Shown here: one piece after another, positions 15,551 to 25,100 of the stretch
How the letters are laid out: every line of letters begins with the position of its first letter
Numbering within the stretch: the stretch's first letter is position 1
Source: Bacillus sp. NTK071
Lineage (GTDB): Bacteria; Bacillota; Bacilli; Bacillales; Guptibacillaceae
NCBI RefSeq assembly: GCF_017303315.1
Contig: NZ_JAFKOI010000004.1
Location: forward strand, 1-64,000
Direction: 5' to 3'
DNA length: 64,000 nucleotides
Notes under the pieces: model-generated
What the model saw: the letters and a program-made list of their open reading frames with translations, nothing else
Told to the model about the DNA's origin: nothing
The model's database searches: none
Position numbers and translations under genes: made by a program

Positions 15551-17392
15551 ATGACTTATTCCTTAGAATCAATTGCACATCTTGACCACTCTAAAGCATA
15601 TGCACAACTAAACAGTAAATTCAACAGCTTCAATCCGTTTAAGGTACTACGAATTGAACAATTTGAAATCCGCCACTCAAATGTTCTAGCTTGGTTATTA
15701 GATCCATCCGAAAATCATAACCTCGGAGACTTTTTTGTAAAAAAAGTCCTCTCTCGTATTTTTATTCGTGCTGAGAACGAAGAACGTCTTCAGGACCAAA
15801 CAATAAACAATTTAAACTTTCATTTCGCTTCTTATGCTGACCTGGAAGTGTTTCGCGAGGTACGTACAACGACTGGTCGTTATATTGATTTAGTCGCTAA
15901 GTCAGATGATCAGAAAACAGTTTTAATTATCGAAAATAAGTTTCATGCTGGAGAATCTGCCGGACAGCTGGAAGATTATTTTCAATTCATTCGAAGTAAA
16001 GAAGAATATGAAGGCTACACAATTATCCCTATTTTCCTAACATTAAATAACGTAGCACCATCTCATGACGAATACTGGATTCTCGATTACAGTGATTTAT
16101 TAGATATTCTGCAAATTTATCTTTCTCTAAACCAGGAGTCTATCGCTGACAGAGTCTATGATTTTATAACTTTTTACATATCAATCATCAAAGAAGAGCT
16201 TGTTGAAGATGAGAAAGATATTGCGTTAGCACTCAATGTTTATCAATCGAATCAGGAAGCCATCGATCTGCTATACGCTCCTCATCATGAAGAGCTTAGA
16301 AAACATCACCGATATAATGATTTATTCAAACAAGTTGATTCATTTGATGACAGTACGAAATCGTCACTACACCGTATCTATCAAAAACAAAAGCAAGCAA
16401 TCGATTATGTCTATCGTATTGGCAGCAATGTTCTCCGTCAGGCTTTCTTATCCTTTGCGATTAAAGAAGAATTTCCAGAAGAAGTGTATCAAGCTGATTC
16501 TCGTTTACCTTATTTCATTCTTCCAGATTGGGTAGAGTTTACCGAAACAATCGGTGAGCCAACGATCCCATACTGGCTTGGTCATGGATTAGTTATCTGG
16601 TATGAGCGAACATGGGATGAGCGCTTGAAGCTAACAATTGAAGTTGGTCCAACTCTATATGAGAAGAGACTACCTTTCTTAAATGCCTTAGAACAGCAAG
16701 GGATTCGAATTAGACCTACTGCAAAAATAGAAGGAAAGAAGTTTACGAGGATTCATTCACAAACGGTGGAAATTGCAGATTGGGCTAGTAAAGAACAAGT
16801 GTTGCAAGGAATTGATGAGCTTTATCATAGTGATGAAACGAGGAAAATATTAAAATCAATTGCTTTAGCGGTTGAATCATTGCAGTTAGATATTCAAGAA
16901 ACCACTGAAATAGGAAGAGAACCTAGCAATAAATCATCTTTCATCCCTAGCAAAGCGTTTGATCAATTTGTCGAACACCATAACGATCAAATCCTTAAGT
17001 ATCGTTATACGAGGCGGCATTGTACATTTGTCCTTCACTCTTTCGAAAAGTTAGAAGACACGTATGGAAAACCACTTGAAAATTGGTGGCTCAATCATAT
17101 GCTGATGTTCTGGTTTGAACGTTTGAACGATGACCGATTAAAACTCACGCTTGAGCTGGGGCCGCTAGAATCTGAAAAGAGGATTGCGTTCTTGGAACAA
17201 CTTGAAGCAAAGGGCATTAATGTGGCCAGTCGTTCTAAGCTTCCTTCGGCAAAATATACAAGGTTATATTCGATTGCTAAGGTAGTTAATAATTGGAATG
17301 ATATTAACGAAATATATAATCTAATGGACCATTTATATAACCATGAAAAGAATCAATTGGTAATGAGAATCCTCGATGAATTAGTAATCTAA
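15551..17392 (+). CDS. PD-(D/E)XK nuclease-superfamily protein (PDDEXK_4-like)
   Basis: 613 residues from the ATG at 15551, which follows TTGGAGAAAACC; a TTG 12 bp upstream is less likely. The N-terminal domain has EIRHSNVLAWLLDPSENHNLGD, GRYIDLVAKSDDQ and VLIIENKFHAGESAGQLEDY. The Asp and the E-x-K form the PD-(D/E)XK site, and the pattern fits the PDDEXK_4 family. The C-terminal half carries two related segments (YWLGHGLVIWYERTWDERLKLTIEVGP and WWLNHMLMFWFERLNDDRLKLTLELGP), an internal duplication. The target is unknown; a defence role is suggested by the nuclease-rich neighbourhood. Monocistronic with a strong terminator. Confidence 0.82.
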   Translation: MTYSLESIAHLDHSKAYAQLNSKFNSFNPFKVLRIEQFEIRHSNVLAWLLDPSENHNLGDFFVKKVLSRIFIRAENEERLQDQTINNLNFHFASYADLEVFREVRTTTGRYIDLVAKSDDQKTVLIIENKFHAGESAGQLEDYFQFIRSKEEYEGYTIIPIFLTLNNVAPSHDEYWILDYSDLLDILQIYLSLNQESIADRVYDFITFYISIIKEELVEDEKDIALALNVYQSNQEAIDLLYAPHHEELRKHHRYNDLFKQVDSFDDSTKSSLHRIYQKQKQAIDYVYRIGSNVLRQAFLSFAIKEEFPEEVYQADSRLPYFILPDWVEFTETIGEPTIPYWLGHGLVIWYERTWDERLKLTIEVGPTLYEKRLPFLNALEQQGIRIRPTAKIEGKKFTRIHSQTVEIADWASKEQVLQGIDELYHSDETRKILKSIALAVESLQLDIQETTEIGREPSNKSSFIPSKAFDQFVEHHNDQILKYRYTRRHCTFVLHSFEKLEDTYGKPLENWWLNHMLMFWFERLNDDRLKLTLELGPLESEKRIAFLEQLEAKGINVASRSKLPSAKYTRLYSIAKVVNNWNDINEIYNLMDHLYNHEKNQLVMRILDELVI

Positions 17393-17395
17393 TGG

Positions 17396-17431
17396 AAAAA
17401 GGAACTCCATAGTATAAAGGAGTTCCTTTTT
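17396..17431 (+). terminator. Intrinsic terminator after the PD-(D/E)XK gene
   Basis: Perfect 13-bp stem (AAAAAGGAACTCC / GGAGTTCCTTTTT) with a ten-base loop, starting 4 bp after the stop codon. Confidence 0.9.
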
Positions 17432-17464
17432 CCGCAATTCCATAAACAGTATTATATTAAAAAA

Positions 17465-17743
17465 CTAATCTCTTCCCATATGTATATCTACTAAATGACT
17501 AACGTGCTTTTCTATTAACTTTATCTTTTCTTTAGTTTCTTTCTTCATATTTTTAAAACTTATTCTCTCTAATAAACTCCAAGTGTTTAATAACAAATTA
17601 AAGTCATGATTAAGTGCATCTTCTGGTTCAATAGACATAAAGTATTCTTAATCAAAGACCTTACCAGAATTTAAATTCGTTGACCTTAGAATTTCTCCAT
17701 CAAATTCAACTCTATAATTCCCCGTGTCTAACATCGCATTCAT
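17465..17743 (-). pseudogene. Broken small gene downstream of the SAM-like protein
   Basis: A 93-codon frame starts at ATG 17743, overlapping the stop of the upstream gene (ATGA), so it was translated as part of an operon. It begins MNAMLDTGNYRVEFDGEI and is interrupted by an in-frame TAA at codon 32 (17648-17650). The same frame then stays open as EYFMSIEPEDALNHDFNLL...SHLVDIHMGRD to the stop at 17465. A single nonsense change explains the break; reinitiation at the internal ATG (MSIEPED) is possible. No family recognised. Confidence 0.65.
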
Positions 17744-18057
17744 TTTTCATCCTCCAAAACATGATTGAATCCTATCTCATCTGACTCAACATACTTCTTG
17801 TAATATTTCAAAGCATTACTATACATTCTGTTTCCTCTTAAGTCTTTATCTTGGAATTGAGGGATCGATAAATACATCTTACTTTTCTTATCGATAGTCA
17901 CACAATTATTTATTTGATACAAACTACCAGATAATTCTCCCTGCTCCATTAATTCACGAGAAATTGTATTTATCGCTCCTGAATATTTATCAACAGTACT
18001 CTGAGCTAAATTAGTATGTTCAGCTAGCCATTTAGAAAAAGCTTCTTTTTTATTCAT
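17740..18057 (-). CDS. Small DNA-binding-like protein (integrase SAM-like fold)
   Basis: 105 residues. FSKWLAEHTNLAQSTVDKY, then INTISRELMEQGELSGSLYQI, and a closing GNRMYSNALKYYKKYVE resemble the phage-integrase SAM-like N-terminal module. That module is also found fused to restriction nucleases of the McrA/HNH type. Here it stands alone, 46 bp downstream of a sulfur-binding HNH endonuclease on the same strand, and could supply DNA-binding specificity in trans (inference). The stop overlaps the start of a broken gene. Confidence 0.6.
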   Translation of the reverse strand: MNKKEAFSKWLAEHTNLAQSTVDKYSGAINTISRELMEQGELSGSLYQINNCVTIDKKSKMYLSIPQFQDKDLRGNRMYSNALKYYKKYVESDEIGFNHVLEDEK

Positions 18058-18103
18058 TTAGTCCCTCCGACATATTCATACTATATAGGTCATGCAATAG
18101 ATC

Positions 18104-18982
18104 CTAAGAATATAAAAACCGCTCCGGCCCCTTAAAAACTTCTCTCACATGCCAGTTCAAAAAACGATCCTCTGGCAAATAATCCGGATGAATCGGACGG
18201 CGAATATCCCTTCCATGAAATTGCAGTAACCACTCCTGAAAACCGCTTGTCCCATGTGCCTGCTCAGCTACGAGAAACGTATTTTCCTCAGACAATGTAA
18301 AGACTCCTCGATCAAATAACTTATGATGCATCGAACAAAGCGCAATCCCGTTATTCTCAACATCTGGTCCACCCGCCTGATGCCATTTAATATGTGCCGC
18401 TTCCACGCCAACGAGTCTATCTCCTAATCTCACATTAAACCCGCAAACTGCACAACTATATTCATAGGCTTTCAGTATTCTGTCCCGGAAGTAAGGATCT
18501 CTTGAACGTTTGCCTTTGTACTCAAGATCAAGTCCGACATGAGCTAGAATATCCTCATGCAACGTTTCAGGAAAATGGTTCCGAAGCAGAATGTCTGCCA
18601 CTTCACATAGAAGTTGATGGTTATCTTTTAATAAACCATAGACTTCATCCGTAAATCCGCCACTCACATGATGATCTAATAACAATCGATTGTTTGGATT
18701 CCTAGTGTCCAGCTCCAATGTTGACCGTAACTCCCATATCCCATCATGCTTCAACCGAACAAACGGCTCTTCCGGATGATAAGACTTTCGCTTTGGCCCA
18801 AACTCGATTAATAGACTCGTCAACTTCTCTTTCACTTCTTTATATGGTATGAATTGTGACTGATCGCTTTGCAGCCTTGCAAGTGTATAAAGCAATAGTA
18901 GTGGTTTATGAGGGGCACGCTGATTCCCTTTTTTCCAGGTGCTTAGTGTCTTCATCGTTTCTTTCAGAGTATGTTCATTCAT
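18104..18982 (-). CDS. HNH restriction endonuclease with sulfur-binding domain (phosphorothioate-DNA type, ScoMcrA-like)
   Basis: 292 residues. The first ~160 residues match the SBD module that recognises phosphorothioated DNA: GNQRAPHKPLLLLYTLARL, EFGPKRKSYHPEEPFVRL, DGIWEL. The C-terminal part is an HNH nuclease: CAVCGFNVRLGDRLVG, EAAHIKWHQAGG, NNGIALCSMHHKLFDRGVF. The family cuts DNA bearing sulfur modification (some members also methylated DNA) and so restricts modified foreign DNA. No dnd or ssp modification genes are present, consistent with a stand-alone type IV-like enzyme that would be toxic beside them. Confidence 0.85.
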   Translation of the reverse strand: MNEHTLKETMKTLSTWKKGNQRAPHKPLLLLYTLARLQSDQSQFIPYKEVKEKLTSLLIEFGPKRKSYHPEEPFVRLKHDGIWELRSTLELDTRNPNNRLLLDHHVSGGFTDEVYGLLKDNHQLLCEVADILLRNHFPETLHEDILAHVGLDLEYKGKRSRDPYFRDRILKAYEYSCAVCGFNVRLGDRLVGVEAAHIKWHQAGGPDVENNGIALCSMHHKLFDRGVFTLSEENTFLVAEQAHGTSGFQEWLLQFHGRDIRRPIHPDYLPEDRFLNWHVREVFKGPERFLYS

Positions 18983-19123
18983 TGGAAAACTCCTAGTTAT
19001 GCAAGATAATTATGGATGAATCTACCATTATTTAATTATACCATTTTCTAGAACTCATTTTAGATGAATAGAAAATTATGGGAAGTTTTGGATAAGTTGC
19101 AATGCTATAATGAAGGTGGGGGG

Positions 19124-20044
19124 GTGAACAAGTTGGGAGATATTAAGTTATTCAAGTTAGGACCCGAATCGGTTACTGAATTGGAAGGTCAATCTGTGTC
19201 TGTGGAAAAATCACTACAAGAAATTATGGAACAACACTTAGAGACTTTTTTAGGCGTACGTTTTCTTGCTTCAGAGTACACGACAGGAAAGAAACATGCT
19301 GGAAGAATCGACACGCTAGGCATTGATGAAAACAATGCTCCCGTTATTATTGAATACAAACGCTCGATTAATGAGAACGTCATTAATCAGGGACTCTTTT
19401 ACTTGGACTGGCTTCTCGATCACAAGGCGGAGTTTGAATTAATGGTAATGCGGAGATATGGAAACGCTTTAGCTGATACGATTGATTGGACCAGTCCACG
19501 TCTACTATGTATTGCAGGTGGCTTCACAAAATACGATGAACATGCCGTTCAACAAATTAATCGTAATATTGAACTATATCAATACAAACATTATAAAGAT
19601 GGTTTTATCTTGTTAGACCTTGTCAATGCGACAACCGCTCAAACCACTGAGCTATCAACCTCAACAAACGGTACCAAACAAATTGCATATAAAACCGTCA
19701 GTAATTATCTTGAACAATCCAACACTGAACTACAAGATCGGTTCGAAGCGATTAAGTCTTATTTGATGGCTTTAGGCGATGACGTTCAAATGAAGACATT
19801 GAAATATTACATAGCATTTAAGCGAATAAAAAATTTCGTTTGTGTTGAAGTACATCCTCAAAACGGTAAGATCGTGCTCTTTCTGAAAATTGATCCGGAT
19901 ACAATTACATTAGAAGATCAATTTAGTAGAGATGTTCGCAACATCGGTCACTACGGCACCGGTGACCTGGAACTAACCATTTATACCGACGAAGATTTTG
20001 AGAAAGCAAAGCGATACATTCATATGAGCTATGATGTAAGCTAA
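19124..20044 (+). CDS. DUF5655/NucS-like PD-(D/E)XK protein
   Basis: 306 residues from the GTG at 19124, preceded by GAAGGTGGGG; an ATG 60 bp upstream has no ribosome site. Residues ~15-160 look like an endonuclease NucS/DUF91-type fold: GRIDTLGIDENNAPVIIEYKRS carries the Asp and E-x-K nuclease residues. The C-terminal ~110 residues match DUF5655 (YIAFKRIKNFVCVEVHP, GTGDLELTIYTDEDFEKAKRYI). The substrate is unknown. It converges with the MazG-like gene and shares its terminator. The position between restriction genes and Wadjet suggests a defence or repair role. Confidence 0.8.
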   Translation: MNKLGDIKLFKLGPESVTELEGQSVSVEKSLQEIMEQHLETFLGVRFLASEYTTGKKHAGRIDTLGIDENNAPVIIEYKRSINENVINQGLFYLDWLLDHKAEFELMVMRRYGNALADTIDWTSPRLLCIAGGFTKYDEHAVQQINRNIELYQYKHYKDGFILLDLVNATTAQTTELSTSTNGTKQIAYKTVSNYLEQSNTELQDRFEAIKSYLMALGDDVQMKTLKYYIAFKRIKNFVCVEVHPQNGKIVLFLKIDPDTITLEDQFSRDVRNIGHYGTGDLELTIYTDEDFEKAKRYIHMSYDVS

Positions 20045-20083
20045 ACAAAACGCGCACTCTTCAGAAGAGTGCGCGTTTTGTTT
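20043..20083. terminator. Bidirectional terminator between convergent genes
   Basis: A perfect 19-bp stem (AAACAAAACGCGCACTCTT and complement) with a three-base loop and A/T-rich ends on both strands, placed between the stops at 20044 (+) and 20091 (-). Confidence 0.92.
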
Positions 20084-20090
20084 AATCCAC

Positions 20091-20414
20091 TTAATCCTCT
20101 ACCTCAATCAAATAAACCCGTTCATCAAATCCTCCGCGCACTTCCCTTTTCTCCCTACGTACTTCCTCCAGTTCATCAAAAGAAGAATGATGAACCTCAA
20201 CTAATGAATAGATCAGCTCCAGCATATCAGCTAGCTCTTCAACCGCATGACTATCTTCCATTGCTTCAAGATACTCCTGGAGTTCTTCTTTTAGCTTCAG
20301 CTGTAACTCTTCTTTGTACTCAGCTTCATCGAGAACCCTCGTATTAAACTTGTTGCCATTAGCACGAATTATTTCTGGGATGCGATCTCTTACTAGTTTG
20401 TTGTAGGTAGGCAT
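20091..20414 (-). CDS. MazG-like nucleoside triphosphate pyrophosphohydrolase
   Basis: 107 residues. YNKLVRDRIPEII at the start and KEELQEYLEA...VEELADMLELIYSL are the hallmarks of the all-alpha NTP pyrophosphohydrolase superfamily (phosphoribosyl-ATP pyrophosphohydrolase-like house-cleaning enzymes). The EE..E and E..D residues bind Mg2+. It should hydrolyse non-canonical or excess NTPs to NMP and pyrophosphate. Stand-alone gene; length is typical of this short subgroup. Confidence 0.83.
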   Translation of the reverse strand: MPTYNKLVRDRIPEIIRANGNKFNTRVLDEAEYKEELQLKLKEELQEYLEAMEDSHAVEELADMLELIYSLVEVHHSSFDELEEVRREKREVRGGFDERVYLIEVED

Positions 20415-20453
20415 TTCCCTTCTCTCCTTCGTATATCTACGTATGTACTACTT

Positions 20454-20594
20454 TCAGTGTCTTCTTACTTTTTCCTTCTCTGCTAGAATTTTTCCGAAAT
20501 ACTCTGTATACTCTGACTCTGCACTATATGAAATCATCAAATATTCAATTGCACGAGTCATCCCTATATACATAAGTGCCGCCTCTGGAATCAT
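20454..20594 (-). pseudogene. C-terminal fragment of a UvrD/Rep-type helicase
   Basis: The minus strand encodes 46 residues: PEAALMYIGMTRAIEYL, then MISYSAESEYTEYFGKILAE and a stop. LMYIGMTRA is helicase motif VI of superfamily 1 (YVALTRA/YVGMTRA). The remaining ~600 or more residues are missing; the frame is cut at 20588 by the end of a GGGACGGTTC-family repeat, whose own ATGATTC supplies an accidental Met-Ile start. It is a relic of a deletion or insertion at the repeat. Confidence 0.8.
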
Positions 20595-20728
20595 CGGGGA
20601 CATTTCTAGTGATTCATCATCTAATTAATAAATGACCAGTCGGCTAAATACTGATGTATTTAGCCGACTGGTCTTTCTTATGCTCATATAAACGGACTGA
20701 AAGAATCATGAGAAACGTCCCCACGATT
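20588..20728. repeat. GGGACGGTTC-family repeat, full copy (A4)
   Basis: 141 bp with inverted ends (GAATCATCGGGGACATTTCT... and ...GAGAAACGTCCCCACGATT) and an internal perfect 17-bp hairpin at 20634-20673 (GACCAGTCGGCTAAATA). About 85-90% like the copies at 61742 and 62643 by eye. Its left end truncates a helicase gene fragment. Confidence 0.85.
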
Positions 20729-20750
20729 TAGATTCTCAGGCCAGGTGAAT

Positions 20751-20798
20751 GGTTCCATGGGTACACAAGGACAGGTAGACTGCCCCCACCTATGAACC
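20751..20798. repeat. Imperfect palindrome related to the GGGACAGG repeats
   Basis: GGTTCCATGGGT at the left and ACCTATGAACC at the right form an inverted repeat around ACACAAGGACAGG...CCCCC. It resembles the left end of the GGGACAGG family but lacks the 100-bp core. It sits downstream of jetD, in a 20729-20852 stretch with no gene. Confidence 0.45.
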
Positions 20799-20852
20799 AT
20801 TTAACCTGGAAGTATACAACAAACCGACTCTAAACGCAAATTCACCTTCCCA

Positions 20853-22139
20853 TCATGTCAACCTATCCAGTAACCCCCCCACCATCACTTCTAACAACCC
20901 TTCCTGATACCCCGCCATTTTCTGTAACTCCATCTCTTCTATTACTTCTACCAACCCACAATCTACTATTCCCTTCAATTTTAACAGCCGCTCTCCTGTC
21001 AATTTAACAGAAGGCTTTGAATCTAAATAGGACTCTCTATCCATCCTCCATAACACCACTTTTCCTGGATACCGCTCCCTCAACCTCGCTGCAATGGCTA
21101 CTCCTTCTGGATCAAAGTCTCCACCATAATGTAGTATACATCCATACTCTACTAAGATATCCATCAGCTTAAGTGCTGCTAGTTTGAACTGACCATGCGT
21201 ACATAGTAGCGGTGCTTCTGGGACAGCATCTAGTAAACTTGAATAAACGCCAGAGTTCTCGACGATCCATACGTCTTTGCTGTTCGTGTTCTTCGGATAA
21301 GCGTTCTTGATTGCAAGTAACTCCCGTAGGGGCACGTTCATGACACTAGAGGTATCTGCAGCTGCCTGCCACATTGGATGGATCTGGTGTTTTGTCTCTG
21401 CGAGAATATTAGCTACCGTGACGTAGTTTGTAATATCATCGCGTAGGAGTTTGTATTCCTGAAGCAGTTCATTGACGCTTTCGGTATCATTGGGTGGTGA
21501 AGTGTGTCCGCCTTCTCTTTTTACATGAAGGATATAAATCCATAGTTTTCCTAGTTCAGTTGAAAGATCGAACGAGTGAGGGTTTCCTGTCACTCGCTGA
21601 CTGAACATTGGCAGACGTTCGTAGTCATGTGGTAATCGTTCTATGGCTCTTGCTAATGTCGCTACAGTGCTTTTGAAAGATGGTTGCTCCAACAAGCGAT
21701 AGATCCAGTGTGTATTCGCTGATCGTTCTTTAGTATGAGTAAACCAGAATTGAAGAGATGGAAATGTCACCTCTAAGTAATGAAGAAGATTTTCCTGTTG
21801 TTTCAGCTTTTGATCCTTCGCTTCTTTCTTTGATAGGAGCTCTTCTCCAAAGTAAGCTTCTAATAATGCGTGTAAGGTGACGCCTTCAAACTTTGTTTCT
21901 TGTAACTTCTTTTGAAAGGAAAGGAGGGTTACAGAATTCTTTTGCTTCACCTTATGGAGATCAGTGCCATAAAACTGAGCGATCGACTCGATCTCGCTGT
22001 CAGAAAAAGTTGTAAGCTTTATTGATCCTCCTACTCTTCCATATGATTCATATTTTGCTTTAAATAAAGAAAAGAGGCGGCGAAAGCCTGCATCGCCGCC
22101 AAAGTAGGCAAGAGCCTCTTTCATAAGTGTGCTTACCAT
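20853..22139 (-). CDS. jetD: Wadjet protein JetD, Toprim/TopoVI-like nuclease (TIGR02679, type II)
   Basis: 428 residues. The C-terminal Toprim domain carries the acidic site GGDFDPEG at ~339-346, preceded by WIVENSGVYSSLLD with the conserved Glu. The N-terminal part matches the TIGR02679 type. In Wadjet systems JetD is the nuclease that cleaves circular plasmid DNA once the JetABC SMC-like complex has extruded it. It is the last gene of the four-gene minus-strand operon, 13 bp after jetC. No truncation is visible, so the system looks intact. Confidence 0.88.
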   Translation of the reverse strand: MVSTLMKEALAYFGGDAGFRRLFSLFKAKYESYGRVGGSIKLTTFSDSEIESIAQFYGTDLHKVKQKNSVTLLSFQKKLQETKFEGVTLHALLEAYFGEELLSKKEAKDQKLKQQENLLHYLEVTFPSLQFWFTHTKERSANTHWIYRLLEQPSFKSTVATLARAIERLPHDYERLPMFSQRVTGNPHSFDLSTELGKLWIYILHVKREGGHTSPPNDTESVNELLQEYKLLRDDITNYVTVANILAETKHQIHPMWQAAADTSSVMNVPLRELLAIKNAYPKNTNSKDVWIVENSGVYSSLLDAVPEAPLLCTHGQFKLAALKLMDILVEYGCILHYGGDFDPEGVAIAARLRERYPGKVVLWRMDRESYLDSKPSVKLTGERLLKLKGIVDCGLVEVIEEMELQKMAGYQEGLLEVMVGGLLDRLT

Positions 22140-22152
22140 TGTTGTTCATCCT

Positions 22153-25100
22153 TTATGTGAGTGTTACCTGTTTCTCATCTTCTTCCTCTAACACGATTTC
22201 CGGTTCTTTTAGGTTCAAACGGTTGCCGTCCCATTTGTAGCGAAGCACGGACACATAGTCAGCATTTTTCGGCCGAACGAGCTCGCAGACAGAAAGGCTT
22301 GAGATGGTGTCATAGTCTCCCCATAGTACTTGCGAGTTCATAATGTAATCAAAACCGAGCTGCTCGACGATTTCAAACATCTCACGAATATTGTTTTCGT
22401 CCACTCCTGCGAAGGCTTCATCAAGAGAGATGATGTATGGCGCGGTATCCTCCGCTTCACGGTAGCGCGAGTAGCACGCTGTAAAGAGTGGAATATACAT
22501 CGCCATCGCCTTTTCACCACCGCTGAACGTAAAGAACTTGTTGTTTGTGAGCTCACGTTTCGGTTCGTTCGTTCGCTGATATGAAAGCACAAAGGAAAAC
22601 CACTTTCGATAATCGAGCACTTCTTTTAGAACTTGTAGTAACGTATGTCCTTCTCCTTTTTCTTCAATCCATTGTTTCGCTTTTGCGATTTTAGAACGAA
22701 AGTGCGCCGTGATGCGTTCAAGATCCTGCTCTTTCAATAGCTTTGCGTCTTGCTTTAGGATATGAACAAGATCTTTTGTATCGAGCTCTTCTTCTGTTTC
22801 AGCCGTGCGTGGACGCCACTTGATCGAGAAGGTAAGCCCTGAAGAAGAATCACTGCTTTCCATAAGCTCGTCCATCTTCTCCGTCCAATTTTCAGCGCGG
22901 CGAATGCGGCTCCGCAGCTTATTTCCTACCGATTTGAAAAGAATTTCTTCATAAAGCTCTTTGTCCTGATCATCAAGGAATTTCTCCTGGTTAGCGAAAT
23001 TCTCTTCAAGGTTACGTTCCACAAAATACGGACTAACCTGTTGTCCTAGTAGATCGAGCTCTATCACACGTCGTGTCGTTTTCTGCTTCCATTGCTCAAT
23101 CATTGGACGCAACGCATCATCCGATACGTCTTCCATCCATGATGGGATTGGATGCTGCTCTTGATACTCACGCATACGGTATTCGGTCAGGTTTGTTTGC
23201 TGGTTATAGAATACATTTGAAAGACTTGATTCTACCTGGCTCTTCTCTTTATCTGTTAGCAAGGCTCCGTATTTCTTTTCAATTTCTTGGGCAATACTTT
23301 CAAACGCATCTTCAGTAAAATCACCGACAAATTTCCGCTCCAGCTCATCTTGAAAAGCTTCTCTCCACGCATGCTTGAGCTGCTCCCAGAATAGGAGTTT
23401 TTCTTTCTTTTCGGAAAGCTGCGTTTCCTGATTATCACGTGTCGTTTCTAGCCGAGGTAGTTTAGTATTGTTTTCATGTAATTCTCTTTGAATGTGCTCG
23501 AGCTGCTGCTGGACGTCACGAATTTGCTTTCGAATATCCTCAGCGCCAGCTTGTGCCAGCTGTTGCTCGATAACAGCAATATTTTTAGTACCTCTCTCAA
23601 TACGATCTTTGAGAACATTCAGTTCACCATCAAGTGTGATGATATCTTCTTCAATCTCCTCTAACCGCTCGCTCATTTCATGATAGCGCCGATGACTGTT
23701 GCGATATTGTATATGAAGGCTCTTCAATGCCCAGAGATCCTTAACATAGCGCTTCATCAAATCTTTTGCTGTACGATAAGCCGCTCGATTGTTTTCAAGA
23801 TTTAAGTCTCTCGTTTGCTCGGCAAGCGTGTGTTTAAGTGCTTGATACTCTTTGTCGATTTCTTTTACTTGATCTGAGAGCTTTTGAAGCTGTTTCTCGA
23901 TCTGCTTAATCGAAAACCTGACTTTCTTTATATTCTGATAGCTCTCATCAAGATCCTTATCGTTCGGAAATTCATTTAATGCAGAGCTCGCTTCAGCAAT
24001 ATCTCCTTCCACATTCTCCTTCTCATTGTGAATGTGTTGTTTTTTTTCATTAAGAAGCATGAGTTCGCCGTTGAGCTCTTCAATGAGTGCCTCCCGGTAA
24101 CGCCGGCGAGCATTTCGTCCGATGTACCTTACGCGTTCAACAGGAAGTGCGTGTCCAGAAAGTGTACCGATCTTGTAGCGACCATCTTCCTGAATCGAGA
24201 TCACTTCACCCTCACCTTGATCTCCAATCACAATACTTCTCAATACATCGTCAATTTTTTCAGCCGAAATTGCACACTCATCATGCAAGTCAGGCTTTAA
24301 AAAATCTGCGAGCGTATGTGCCATCATAGTAGGATTTGCTTCAAGTATACGGTCATGTTTCGCAGCGACCCTTTGATTTACAATGAGTGCATCCAGGATA
24401 CCCGTATCAAGTAAGGCAGCCTCAATGCGATTTTGAACGGTTTCGCTAACGTGCTCTTGAAATTCTACGACTGTATAAAAAGGTGCGAATCCTACATTCG
24501 CCCCAAGAAGCTGCTGTCGCGCTTCTTTTGTCTCTTCCTTCGTATCCGGTTCAGGATCTTTTTGGTTTTTCCATTCGTCCAGCGCTTGTTCCGCTTCTTC
24601 AATCTTAAGATCGACCGCTTTCTCCCTTGCATGTAACTCAGACAAATCATTTCTTAGCTTATTTTGATAAGCAACTACAAAGGGTGAAACCGTGTCTGTA
24701 ACGGCGCTATAGGATATAGGTTCATAAAGAGAGTAAAGGTTCCTTGAAACAGTGCTCAACGCATCATTTGTCACCTGAAACTCAGGGTGTGCTTCCGTCC
24801 ATTGATAGATACGCTTCAAGTGATTCTCCTTATCACCTTCAAAAATACCCAACCAGTCGGACTCCTGATGACGATGTTGTTCTAACTGAAATTGTTCATC
24901 AGCAATCTCTTTATTCTTCAATTGCATCTTTTCTCTAAGATCTTCAAACAATCGGAGCTTCTCTTCTAAATCGCTAAGCTTCTTCTCATGCTGCTCGGCT
25001 TCTTTACTCCATACGGTAAAATCAAAGTCATCCAACTGTTTTCTCTTATAATCTTGCTGATTCATAGCATCTTGAGAAAAAGAAGCTTCGTCAGCATCGT

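Noticed and set aside
20443-20628. 61-codon plus-strand frame
   Set aside because: The opposite strand encodes a clear helicase C-terminus with motif VI; the plus frame is its shadow.
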